Assembly: GCF_001426995.1 (NCBI RefSeq)
Contig: NZ_LMFY01000001.1
Span: forward strand, 818,709-882,708
Direction of reading: 5' to 3'
Source: Microbacterium sp. Root553
GTDB taxonomy: Bacteria > Actinomycetota > Actinomycetes > Actinomycetales > Microbacteriaceae
DNA length: 64,000 bases
Shown here: one piece after another, positions 33,858 through 41,792 of the stretch
How positions within the stretch are numbered: the stretch's first letter is position 1
How the letters are laid out: the number at the start of each line of letters is the position of its first letter
Notes under the pieces: generated by a model
Seen by the model: only the letters and a program-made list of their open reading frames with translations
The model's database searches: none
Told to the model about the DNA's origin: nothing
Position numbers and translations under genes: made by a program

Positions 33858-35072
33858 ATGAACCCTCGCCCCGACCGCAAGGATCTGCGCACGCTGTCCG
33901 ACCTCAGCCTGGCCGTGCACGCGGGCAATGTGCTCGATTCGACTCTGGCGCTGCGCACGCCTCTCGTGATGGCGAACTCCTACCAGCTGCCCGACGATCC
34001 GAGCGAGATCAGCTGGTCAGCCACGGCACCCGGGCTGTACACCCGCAACACAGGGGTCAACCAGGCGGCTCTCGAGCAGAAGCTCGCCGCGCTCGACGGT
34101 GCCGAGGACGCGGTCGCGCTGGCCTCCGGGGTCGCCGCACTGCATGCGGTCTTCTTCACCCACGTGCGCGTCGGCGACCACGTCGTCGTGAGCGATGTCG
34201 TATACGAGGCCACCTGGCGCCTGTGGACCGAGCTGCTGCCGCAGCGGTACGGCCTCGAGGCCACGTTCGTCGACATCACCGACCTCGATGCCGTGCGCGC
34301 CGCGATGCGTCCGGAGACACGGCTCGTGTGCATCGAGGCGATAGCGAACCCGACCACGAAGGTCGCCGACGTGAGCGCCGTCGCCGAGATCGCCCACGCT
34401 GCGGGTGCCATCCTGATGGTGGACTCCACTTTCTCGCCACCGCCGTTCTACCGCCCCATCCTCGACGGCGCCGACCTGGTCGTGCACTCCCTCACCAAGT
34501 ACCTCAACGGCCACGGTGACGCCATGGGAGGCTCCGTCTCGGGGCGGCGCGATCTGATCCAGCAGATCAAAGCGGATGCCATGGTCGACGTCGGCGGCAT
34601 CATCTCGCCCTTCAACGCCTGGCAGATCCAGCGCGGCACCGTCACGCTGCCGCTGCGCCTTCGCCAGCACTTCTCGTCAGCATTGCGGATCGCCGAGATG
34701 CTCGAGGCGGATCCGCGGGTCGAGTACATCTACTATCCCGGTCTCGAATCGCACCCCGACCACGATCTCGCCGTGCGCCAGTTCGGCGGGCGCGGCTTCG
34801 GGGGGATGATGGCCTTCGCCGTCGCGGGTTCACCCGACGTGCAGAACCGGTTCGTCGCGAACCTTCGATTGATCACGTCCGGATTCTCGCTCGGCCATGA
34901 CGATTCGCTCATCGTGCACACCGGCACCGACGGCGGCCGAGTAGCCACCTACCCGGCGCCATTCCGAGAGTTCGGACACCTGCGTCTCTCTGTCGGCCTC
35001 GAGGACACCGACGATCTGGTCGCCGACCTCGCCGAAGCTCTGGATCTGACGTTCGGACGCGACCCGCGATAG
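33858..35072 (+). CDS. Cys/Met-metabolism PLP-dependent enzyme (gamma-lyase / cystathionine gamma-synthase fold)
   Basis: 404 residues from ATG 33858, with a perfect AAAGGAG site. Signature motifs: phosphate-cup YTRNTGVNQAALEQKLAALDG, ALASGVAAL, PLP Lys214 in HSLTKYLNGHGD, and Tyr116 at the place of Tyr114 of methionine gamma-lyase. The methionine gamma-lyase Cys116 is replaced by Ala118 (DVVYEATW), arguing against a plain methionine gamma-lyase. The neighbours convert homoserine onward, so a gamma-elimination giving homoserine from an O-substituted homoserine such as canavanine is plausible. Cystathionine gamma-lyase or synthase remain alternatives. It is divergent from lrp. Confidence 0.85.
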   Translation: MNPRPDRKDLRTLSDLSLAVHAGNVLDSTLALRTPLVMANSYQLPDDPSEISWSATAPGLYTRNTGVNQAALEQKLAALDGAEDAVALASGVAALHAVFFTHVRVGDHVVVSDVVYEATWRLWTELLPQRYGLEATFVDITDLDAVRAAMRPETRLVCIEAIANPTTKVADVSAVAEIAHAAGAILMVDSTFSPPPFYRPILDGADLVVHSLTKYLNGHGDAMGGSVSGRRDLIQQIKADAMVDVGGIISPFNAWQIQRGTVTLPLRLRQHFSSALRIAEMLEADPRVEYIYYPGLESHPDHDLAVRQFGGRGFGGMMAFAVAGSPDVQNRFVANLRLITSGFSLGHDDSLIVHTGTDGGRVATYPAPFREFGHLRLSVGLEDTDDLVADLAEALDLTFGRDPR

Positions 35073-35109
35073 CGTCCGAGACCGTCGGCGACCGCCACGC
35101 GGATCTCGG

Positions 35110-35796
35110 TCAACGCGGGACGTCACTGGCGGACACAGTCGCGGCCACCGCCACGATGTGACCGCCCTTGCGCTCGACCCGTCGCACAGCCGAGGGCTCG
35201 AGCGCGTCGCGCTCGAGCATCCGCCACGGCCGGGCGGAGATGTCGGCTCCGCCCGTCGCGCAGGCGAGGCGGGCGAGCGGCGAAAGCACCCGCCAGAAGC
35301 CGTGCGGCGGCTGCATGTCGACGATGCACACGCGCGCGCCGGGGCGCAGAGTCGCCAGGGCGCGCCGCCAGGCCTCCTCACGTTTCCCGATCACGCTGAG
35401 GGCATAGGTCGCGAAAAGGGCGTCTGCACGGTCGTCGCCACCGCCGTGCAGCTCGGCCACGGCCCGGGCCACCGTCTCCGGTCGAAGCTCGGCAGCATCC
35501 GTGCGGATCAGGCGGACCCTGTCACCCCACCCCTCGTGGTCGACTCGTCGCTGCGCCACGGCCAGCATCTCGGGACTGCGGTCGACGCCGATCACGACCC
35601 CCGACGGCGCCGTCGCCTCGAGGAGCAGCGCGAAGTTCAGTCCGGTCCCGCACCCCAGGTCGACGACGGAATCCCCGGGGCTCAGGTCGAGCAGCGCGAT
35701 CCCCGCCTGTCGACCCGCCCGATAGACCGGCCGCTCGCCCGAGAGCACGTCGTACCAGCGCGCGCCCGCGCCGTATCGCCGCATCAGTGCCGCCAT
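35110..35796 (-). CDS. class I SAM-dependent methyltransferase
   Basis: 228 residues from ATG 35796 (GGGAGG 5 bases upstream). SAM-binding motif I is VVDLGCGTGLNFALLL; motif II region VIGVDRSPEML; then ALFATYALSVIGKREEAWRRAL and VCIVDMQPPHGFWRVLSPLARL. It resembles ubiquinone/menaquinone-type or phospholipid N-methyltransferases. It is divergent from the flavin oxidoreductase with only 38 bases between starts, so they share a promoter region. The methyl acceptor is unknown; proximity to a CDP-alcohol phosphatidyltransferase makes a lipid target possible. Confidence 0.85.
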   Translation of the reverse strand: MAALMRRYGAGARWYDVLSGERPVYRAGRQAGIALLDLSPGDSVVDLGCGTGLNFALLLEATAPSGVVIGVDRSPEMLAVAQRRVDHEGWGDRVRLIRTDAAELRPETVARAVAELHGGGDDRADALFATYALSVIGKREEAWRRALATLRPGARVCIVDMQPPHGFWRVLSPLARLACATGGADISARPWRMLERDALEPSAVRRVERKGGHIVAVAATVSASDVPR

Positions 35797-35834
35797 CCGC
35801 CCTCCCGCTTCCGGGTCCACTCTAGGCTTCAGGA

Positions 35835-37325
35835 ATGAGCACTCCTTCTCGCAGACCGGCACGCGCACTGACCGCGCGCGAAGCGGCAGGACGTACGTGG
35901 GACCTGGTCGTCATCGGCGCGGGCAGCGCCGGGCTCGTCGGTTCACGAACGGCTGCCGCCCTCGGCGCACGCGTACTGCTGATCGAGGCGCACCGGTTCG
36001 GAGGCGAATGCCTGCACACCGGCTGCGTGCCGTCGAAGGCTCTGATCGCCTCAGCCGCTGCCGCGCACGCCGCGCGCAGCAGTGCGGAGCTGGGTGTGAC
36101 CGTGGGGGAGGTGCACGTCGACTTCCCCGCCGTGATGCAGCACGTGCACTCCGCGATCCATGACATAGAGCCGGTCGACTCCCCTGAGACTCTCAACCGA
36201 GACGGCATCCACACGCTCACCGGTCGCGCGCGGTTCGACGGTCCTCGCTCCGTCGTGGTCGACGGCGCGCGCATCGCGTTCCGTGACGCGCTCATCGCCG
36301 CGGGGAGTTCGCCGGTGCGCACGTCGGTCGAGGGCGAGGCATCGATCGACGTCCTCACGAACGAGACCTTCTGGGATCTGGATGCGCTGCCGGCACGCCT
36401 GCTCGTGCAGGGCGGTGGCGCGATCGGCTGCGAGATCGCACAGGCGATGGCGCGACTGGGCAGTCAGGTCACGCTGATCCACCGAGGCGATCGGGTGCTG
36501 CCGAAGGAGGATCCCGCGGCGAGCGCCGTCGTCCTCGCAGCTCTCCGTGCAGACGGCGTCGACGTGCGCCTCGGCACGACCGTGCGCTCTTTCGACTCCT
36601 CCCGATCCGACGACGCTCCGTCACCGTCAGGCACCGCCCAGTTGAGCGACGGCACGACGGTCGTGTTCGATCGCGGACTCGCGGCGCTGGGACGCCGGGT
36701 CGAGGTCTCCGACCTCGGGCTGCCGGCAGCCGGTGTGCGCCTCGATCGCCGAGGAGCGGTCGACGTCGACGCCTCGCTGCGCACGTCGAACCCGCGCATC
36801 CGTGCCGCCGGTGACGTCACCCCGCTGCCGCGATTCACGCACACGGCCGGCATGTACGGCAGCGTCGCCGCGACGAACGCCGTGCTCGGGCTCTCCCGCA
36901 GGATCGACACCGACGTCGTGCCACGCATCACCTTCACCGCCCCCGAGGTCGGAGCCGTCGGCGTCTCACCCGCCGATGCGTCGGCACGCGGGATGAGAGT
37001 GGTCGTGCAGCATCACTCGCACCTCGATCGGGCGATCGCCGACGGGCACACCGACGGCTTCACCAGCATCGTGGTCGATCGGCGGGGCAGGGTCACCGGC
37101 GCCGTCATCGTCGGCCCGCGGGCCGGAGAGTCGCTCGCCGAGTACACCACCGCGGTCAAGGCCGGAATGAGCGTGCGCACGCTCGCGACGACGATGCATG
37201 CGTATCCCAGCTACTCGGATGCCGGGTGGAACGCTGTCGTGAAGGAGGCGCAGCGTGGTCTCCGCGGCGGGGCGGTCGGGTTCGGGATCGGACTCCTGTC
37301 CCGGCTCCATCGCCGCAGGCGCTGA
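35835..37325 (+). CDS. pyridine nucleotide-disulfide oxidoreductase (mercuric-reductase-like)
   Basis: 496 residues. FAD site DLVVIGAGSAGLVGSRTAAALGA; redox cysteines in GGECLHTGCVPSKAL (C-x4-C); NAD(P) site RLLVQGGGAIGCEIAQAMARLG; second FAD site IRAAGDV; and a C-terminal dimer interface with PEVGAVGVSPADA. The residue that is the catalytic histidine in lipoamide dehydrogenase (HAHPT) reads MHAYPSYSD here, so classic lipoamide or glutathione activity is doubtful. Such proteins often neighbour TVP38 genes, as they do here. The physiological disulfide or quinone substrate is unknown. Confidence 0.87.
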   Translation: MSTPSRRPARALTAREAAGRTWDLVVIGAGSAGLVGSRTAAALGARVLLIEAHRFGGECLHTGCVPSKALIASAAAAHAARSSAELGVTVGEVHVDFPAVMQHVHSAIHDIEPVDSPETLNRDGIHTLTGRARFDGPRSVVVDGARIAFRDALIAAGSSPVRTSVEGEASIDVLTNETFWDLDALPARLLVQGGGAIGCEIAQAMARLGSQVTLIHRGDRVLPKEDPAASAVVLAALRADGVDVRLGTTVRSFDSSRSDDAPSPSGTAQLSDGTTVVFDRGLAALGRRVEVSDLGLPAAGVRLDRRGAVDVDASLRTSNPRIRAAGDVTPLPRFTHTAGMYGSVAATNAVLGLSRRIDTDVVPRITFTAPEVGAVGVSPADASARGMRVVVQHHSHLDRAIADGHTDGFTSIVVDRRGRVTGAVIVGPRAGESLAEYTTAVKAGMSVRTLATTMHAYPSYSDAGWNAVVKEAQRGLRGGAVGFGIGLLSRLHRRRR

Positions 37326-37341
37326 GGGCCGACCTCGCGGC

Positions 37342-37983
37342 TCAGCGCAGGCTGCGGTAGCCGACGACGATGCGCTGCACGGCGCTCACCGCGACGAAGA
37401 GCGACCAGACGAGCGCGATCTGCCACGCCCAGAACGGCAGGATGAGCCAGAGCGCGTGCACCGCGATAGTCTCGGTGCCCTCGGCGATCCGGCCGAGGAA
37501 GGAAAGAGATCGCCCGTCGTCGATCGTGCGCCCTGTGCGCTCGGCGATCGAGGAGAACGCCAGGAATGCCGTGCCGTTCACGTAGTAGACGAGGAGCACG
37601 ACGAGGAACGGCCACCAGGGAGCCCCGAACTGCGTCGTGGATCCGAAGGCGACGCCGACGACCGTGGCGCCGTAGACGACGAAGTCGGCGGTGATGTCGA
37701 GGAATCCGCCCGCGTGGGAGGGCGCGGAGTCCTTCCCCTCCGATTCGGCGCGCCGTCGGCGACGTCGGGCGAGGGTCCCGTCGAGCCCGTCGGCGACACG
37801 CGACACCAGCCACAGCACGAGAGCGACGCCCCACAACTGGAATCCGGCAGTGACGGCGGAGGCGACACCGAGCACGAGCCCGAGCACGGTCAGCCGATCG
37901 GGAGTGATCCCCGGTCGATCCAGGGCCGCCGCCGTCGCCTCGAGCGGTCGGGCGAGCACGGCCCGCAGAGAACGGTCAAGCAT
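37342..37983 (-). CDS. CDP-alcohol phosphatidyltransferase (YnjF-like)
   Basis: 213 residues with about six helices. The catalytic motif is readable as DGLDGTLAR ... GGFLDITADF (D-x2-D-G-x2-A-R ... G-x3-D-x3-D), but an extra basic/acidic segment (RRRRAESEGKDSAPSHA) roughly doubles the usual 8-residue gap between AR and G. The enzyme would join a CDP-linked lipid or polyol to an alcohol in the membrane. The start overlaps the TVP38 stop by 8 bases, so the two are co-expressed. E. coli ynjF belongs to the same family and sits in the ydjXYZ-ynjABCDEF cluster. Confidence 0.85.
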   Translation of the reverse strand: MLDRSLRAVLARPLEATAAALDRPGITPDRLTVLGLVLGVASAVTAGFQLWGVALVLWLVSRVADGLDGTLARRRRRRAESEGKDSAPSHAGGFLDITADFVVYGATVVGVAFGSTTQFGAPWWPFLVVLLVYYVNGTAFLAFSSIAERTGRTIDDGRSLSFLGRIAEGTETIAVHALWLILPFWAWQIALVWSLFVAVSAVQRIVVGYRSLR

Positions 37984-38707
37984 CGTGCCCGCTGTCTGTC
38001 ATCTGCGACGGCGACGGCATCGGTGAAGGGCCGTCGCCGTGGCGGCGTCGCAGGATCGCGGCCGTCACGACACCGCCGAGGATGAGCGTCCCCAGCACGG
38101 CCACCGCCACCCAGAAGGGCGGCCCGAGTTCGAGCCCGAACGCACCGAGCGCCACGTACGCGGCGGACCCCGGCAGGATGCCGACGGCCGTGCCCAGCGC
38201 GTAGTCGCGGCGTCGCACCGCTGTCAGGCCCGCGCCGTAGTTGATGAGCGTGAACGGGATGATCGGCACCAGCCGCGCTCCGAGCACGGCGAGGAATCCA
38301 CGGTGCGCCAGGGCCGCGTCGAGGCGCGCGACCCGCGCGCCGGTGAGCCGTTCGACGGCTTCCCTGCCGAGAGCTCGACCGATCACGAATGACGCGGCGG
38401 CGCCCAGAAGGGCTCCGACGTAGACGAGCACCAGAGCGAGCCAGAAGCCCCACACGAGCCCTGCCGCGATGGTGAGCAGATTCTTGGGCACCGGTGTCAG
38501 CGTGAGCGCGGCATACCCCATCACGAAGAGCAGCGCGCCACCCGGTCCGAGACCTGCAGCCCAGTCTCTGACCACGTCGATGTCGCTCGGAGCGAAGAAG
38601 AACCCAACCGTTCCGACGACGGCGACGAACAGGAGGAGAAGCAGCAGGCGGACGATCGCCGACCGCTTCGAGGGGGCGTCTCTGACACGCGAATCACCTG
38701 CGTCCAC
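37976..38707 (-). CDS. TVP38/TMEM64 (VTT-domain) membrane protein
   Basis: 243 residues, about six membrane segments. The family signature is seen as ALTLTPVPKNLLTIAAGLVWG, GRALGREAVERL and ARLVPIIPFTLINYGAGLTAV. These proteins are related to DedA and to eukaryotic VMP1/TMEM41B lipid scramblases. Its E. coli counterparts YdjX/YdjZ lie in the cluster that also has ynjBCD and ynjF, as here. First gene of the minus-strand pair, divergent from the ABC transporter operon across 73 bases, so the two operons may share control. Confidence 0.88.
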   Translation of the reverse strand: MDAGDSRVRDAPSKRSAIVRLLLLLLFVAVVGTVGFFFAPSDIDVVRDWAAGLGPGGALLFVMGYAALTLTPVPKNLLTIAAGLVWGFWLALVLVYVGALLGAAASFVIGRALGREAVERLTGARVARLDAALAHRGFLAVLGARLVPIIPFTLINYGAGLTAVRRRDYALGTAVGILPGSAAYVALGAFGLELGPPFWVAVAVLGTLILGGVVTAAILRRRHGDGPSPMPSPSQMTDSGHDA

Positions 38708-38780
38708 AGCATCCTCCCCGACTCCTATACCCTAGTGCGGCGCGACGAGGCCCACACCGATTCCGAAGCGAGGACCCCCG
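38708..38780. promoter_or_regulatory. divergent promoter region, TVP38 and ABC transporter operons
   Basis: The 73-base gap contains CTATACCCTAGTG at 38725-38737, the only AT-rich patch, with TATACC as a possible -10 element of the + strand operon. No clear operator is seen. Confidence 0.3.
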
Positions 38781-40022
38781 ATGAGCAGCACCCCACGACG
38801 GTATCGGAGGAGTGCGGCTCTCGCCCTCGCGGTGCCGCTGATCGCCCTCACCGCCTGCGCGGCCCCCGAGAGCAGTGCATCGACGGCCTACGAGGACTGG
38901 GACGCGGTGCTCGAGGATGCCGAGGGGCAGACCGTGCAGCTGTGGATGTACGGCGGCGACGATCAGGGCAACGCCTACGTCGACGACATCCTCGCCCCGG
39001 CCGTGGCGGAATACGGAGTGACGCTGGAGCGTGTACCCGTCACCGATACGGCGGATGCGCTGAACCGCGTGTTCACCGAGATCCAGGCCGGCCGCGATGA
39101 CGGCACGGTCGACCTCATCTGGGTCAACGGCGACAACTTCCGCACCGGCAAAGAGGCCGATGCCTGGCTGTGCGGCTGGACCGATCTGCTGCCGTCGATG
39201 GCGGCCACCGACCCCGACGACCCGCTGCTGCAGTCCGACTTCGGCACTCCCGTCGACGGCTGCGAGGCTCCGTGGCAGAAGGCGCAGTTCACGCTCGCCT
39301 ACAACGCCGAGGCGATCCCGAATCCGCCCACCACCCTCGCGGGAGTGCTCGACTGGGCCGAGGCCAACCCCGGACGCTTCACCTACCCGGCCCCGCCGGA
39401 CTTCACCGGTTCGGTGTTCGTGCGCGAGGTGCTGGCGAGCGTCTCGGGCGGCGCCGATGAGGTGCCTGCCGCGTATTCCGACGAGGCGTTCGACGAGCTG
39501 AGCCCTGCTCTCTACGATCGGCTGAGCGAACTCGCCCCGAGCCTGTGGCGCGGGGGCGACACGTATCCTGCGAACGAGGCCGAGCTGGGCCAGCTCTTCG
39601 CCGACCGCCAGATCGACATCACGATGACCTACGGCCCGGCGACCCTCACGGATCTCGTCGCCGACGGCACGTACCCGCCCGAGACGACCGTGCTGCCCCT
39701 CGAAGACGGCACGGTGGGCAACGCGAGCTTCCTCGGCCTGCCGGCGAACTCCGACTCGGTGGCGGGTGCCATGGTCGTCGCGAACGTCGCCCTCTCGGTC
39801 GAGCAGCAGGTCGCGAAGGCGCAGCCCGACGTCTGGGGTCAGTTCACGGTCCTCGACATCGAGAGCCTCTCGGACGCCGACCGGGAGCTGTTCGACACCC
39901 TCCCCGAGTCGCCCGTCGTTCCCGGCTACGAGGTGCTGTCCGAGAACGCTCATGGCGAGCTCGCCGCGGAATGGGTCCCCGCCCTCGACGAGGGCTGGCG
40001 CACGGGCGTGCTGGACCGATGA
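38781..40022 (+). CDS. ABC transporter substrate-binding lipoprotein (YnjB-like)
   Basis: 413 residues. Signal peptide with lipobox LTAC and Cys26, so it is a membrane-tethered extracellular lipoprotein. The mature fold is that of type II solute-binding proteins (LWMYGGDDQGNAYVDDILAP; VDLIWVNGDNFRTGKEADAWLCGW; QKAQFTLAYNAEAIPNPPTTL). The layout fits the E. coli YnjB type, which is near the iron/thiamine-binding group. It is followed by two permease genes and an ATPase, with overlaps at most junctions. The substrate is unknown. Confidence 0.87.
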   Translation: MSSTPRRYRRSAALALAVPLIALTACAAPESSASTAYEDWDAVLEDAEGQTVQLWMYGGDDQGNAYVDDILAPAVAEYGVTLERVPVTDTADALNRVFTEIQAGRDDGTVDLIWVNGDNFRTGKEADAWLCGWTDLLPSMAATDPDDPLLQSDFGTPVDGCEAPWQKAQFTLAYNAEAIPNPPTTLAGVLDWAEANPGRFTYPAPPDFTGSVFVREVLASVSGGADEVPAAYSDEAFDELSPALYDRLSELAPSLWRGGDTYPANEAELGQLFADRQIDITMTYGPATLTDLVADGTYPPETTVLPLEDGTVGNASFLGLPANSDSVAGAMVVANVALSVEQQVAKAQPDVWGQFTVLDIESLSDADRELFDTLPESPVVPGYEVLSENAHGELAAEWVPALDEGWRTGVLDR

Positions 40023-40894
40023 GCTTCGCGCCGGTGGCGCGCCGACAGGGGAGCGCCGGTCAGCTCCTCCGCGGCGCGATGCTGGTGCTTCCTGCTGCCC
40101 TCGTGACGCTGCTCGTCGTCGGCGGCGGCATCGGCGCGACGCTGTTGCAGGCTCTGGGCCTCATGCCCATCGCCGGCCCGGTGACGCCGGGGGTCGATGC
40201 ATTCCTCGCGCATCCGGACGACCTCGCCGCCGCGACCGGTGTCTCGATCGCTGTTGCGACGGTGTCGACCGTCATCGCGGTCATCGTCGGCACTGCGGCC
40301 GCGGTCGTGATCGCCTCCGGGCGCGCGGGAAGCCGCCTGCTCGCCGCCCTCGGCGCGACGACCGTGACCGTGCCCCACCTGGTCGGCGCTGCGACGATCG
40401 GACTGCTGCTCTCCGACGCCGGCGTCCTCCCCCGGCTGCTCGGCATCCCGCCCGAGTCATGGGCTCCCTGGGTGGGCGGCCCCCTGTGGGCTGCAGCGAT
40501 CGCGGAGTTCGCGTGGAAGGAGTCCGCCTTCGTCGCGCTCGTGGTGACCGGCACACTCGCCACCAGGATCGCGACCTACGACGAGACCGCCGCGCTGCTC
40601 GGCGCCGGTCGGTGGCGGCGTTTCCGTCACGTGCTGCTTCCCCTGACCGCGCCGACCATCGTCATCTGCGCGGCGATCAGCTTCGTCTACGCCCTCGGCT
40701 CCTACGAGGTGTCCTGGCTGCTCGGCCGCACCTACCCCGAACCGCTGCCCGTGCTGGCCGTGCGGCTGTTCCAAGGCGTCTCGCTCTCCTCCCGTCCGGA
40801 AGCGGCCGCCGTCGCCCTCGTCACCTGCGCGATCGCCCTGGTGGCGGTGGCCGGCACATTCGCCGCGCTTCGGCGCACGGCGGTCTGGCGGTGA
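40019..40894 (+). CDS. ABC transporter permease (first half of YnjC-like)
   Basis: 291 residues, six helices. The ABC permease EAA loop is present as YDETAALLGAGRWRRFRHVLLPLTAP, where the cytoplasmic ATPase docks. The start at ATG 40019 overlaps the binding-protein stop. E. coli YnjC is one protein of about 510 residues containing two permease units; here the units are separate genes, this one being the N-terminal equivalent. Confidence 0.87.
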   Translation: MSFAPVARRQGSAGQLLRGAMLVLPAALVTLLVVGGGIGATLLQALGLMPIAGPVTPGVDAFLAHPDDLAAATGVSIAVATVSTVIAVIVGTAAAVVIASGRAGSRLLAALGATTVTVPHLVGAATIGLLLSDAGVLPRLLGIPPESWAPWVGGPLWAAAIAEFAWKESAFVALVVTGTLATRIATYDETAALLGAGRWRRFRHVLLPLTAPTIVICAAISFVYALGSYEVSWLLGRTYPEPLPVLAVRLFQGVSLSSRPEAAAVALVTCAIALVAVAGTFAALRRTAVWR

Positions 40895-40898
40895 TCCC

Positions 40899-41792
40899 GT
40901 GACCTCGAGCACCCTCACGACGCCACGCGGCCCCGGCCGCATCGTCCGCCTCGCTGTCACCGCGCTGCTGGTGGTCTGGTTCGCCCTGCCGTTCCTTCCC
41001 CTGGTGCTGTGGGCGTTCGCCGACGGCTGGTCGTTCCCGTCGCCCCTGCCCACAGCCTGGGGAGTCCAGGGCATCCAGGATGCGCTGGGCTTCGGCCTGC
41101 TTCCGGGATTCGCCAGGTCCGTGCTGCTCGGGCTGGTCGTCGCCGCGATCGCCACACCGCTGGGCGCCCTCGCCGCGCGGGCGCTGACGTTCGGCACCGT
41201 CCCCTTCCCCCGCACGTTTTCGGCACTGTTGCTGGCGCCCATCGCGCTGCCGCCGTTCGCCGCCGTCCTCGGAGTCAACGTCCTGCTGTTGAGGGCGTAC
41301 ATCCCTCCGGCCATCGGCGTGGTCGTGGTGCTCGTCGTCCTGGCCCTGCCCTACACGACGTTCGTGATGCGCACCGCGTACGGAGGCTACGACCTCTCGT
41401 ACGAGGAGGAGGCACGACTGCTCGGCGCCGCCCCCGCGCAGGTGCTGCGCCGCGTGCATCTGCCGATGATCGCCCCCGCGCTGGCACGGGCCGCGTTCCT
41501 GGCATTCCTGGTCGCGTGGAGCGATTACATCGTCACCGTCATCGTGGGAGGCGGCGAACTCGTCACCCTGCCACTGATCGTGGCGGGAGCCGCCGCCGGA
41601 CTCGGCAACGATGCCGCCGTCGCCGTCATGTCGCTCGGGGCGGTCATCCCCCCGGTGCTGCTGCTCCTCGCCGTGCTGGCGGTGGGCGGATCCGGTCGCG
41701 CGACCGGAAAGCGACGCCCCTCATCCGCTCTCCCGAACACGATCTCTGCCGCCCCGTCTGCCCACCCCACGACATCAGGAGCATCCGCGTGA
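40899..41792 (+). CDS. ABC transporter permease (second half of YnjC-like)
   Basis: 297 residues from GTG 40899, four bases after the previous stop. Six helices; EAA loop as YEEEARLLGAAPAQVLRRVHLPMIAP. The C-terminal tail of about 35 residues (after ATGKRRPSSA) is polar and runs beyond the last helix. The stop overlaps the ATPase start as GTGA. Together with the upstream permease it would form the heterodimeric pore. Confidence 0.87.
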   Translation: MTSSTLTTPRGPGRIVRLAVTALLVVWFALPFLPLVLWAFADGWSFPSPLPTAWGVQGIQDALGFGLLPGFARSVLLGLVVAAIATPLGALAARALTFGTVPFPRTFSALLLAPIALPPFAAVLGVNVLLLRAYIPPAIGVVVVLVVLALPYTTFVMRTAYGGYDLSYEEEARLLGAAPAQVLRRVHLPMIAPALARAAFLAFLVAWSDYIVTVIVGGGELVTLPLIVAGAAAGLGNDAAVAVMSLGAVIPPVLLLLAVLAVGGSGRATGKRRPSSALPNTISAAPSAHPTTSGASA

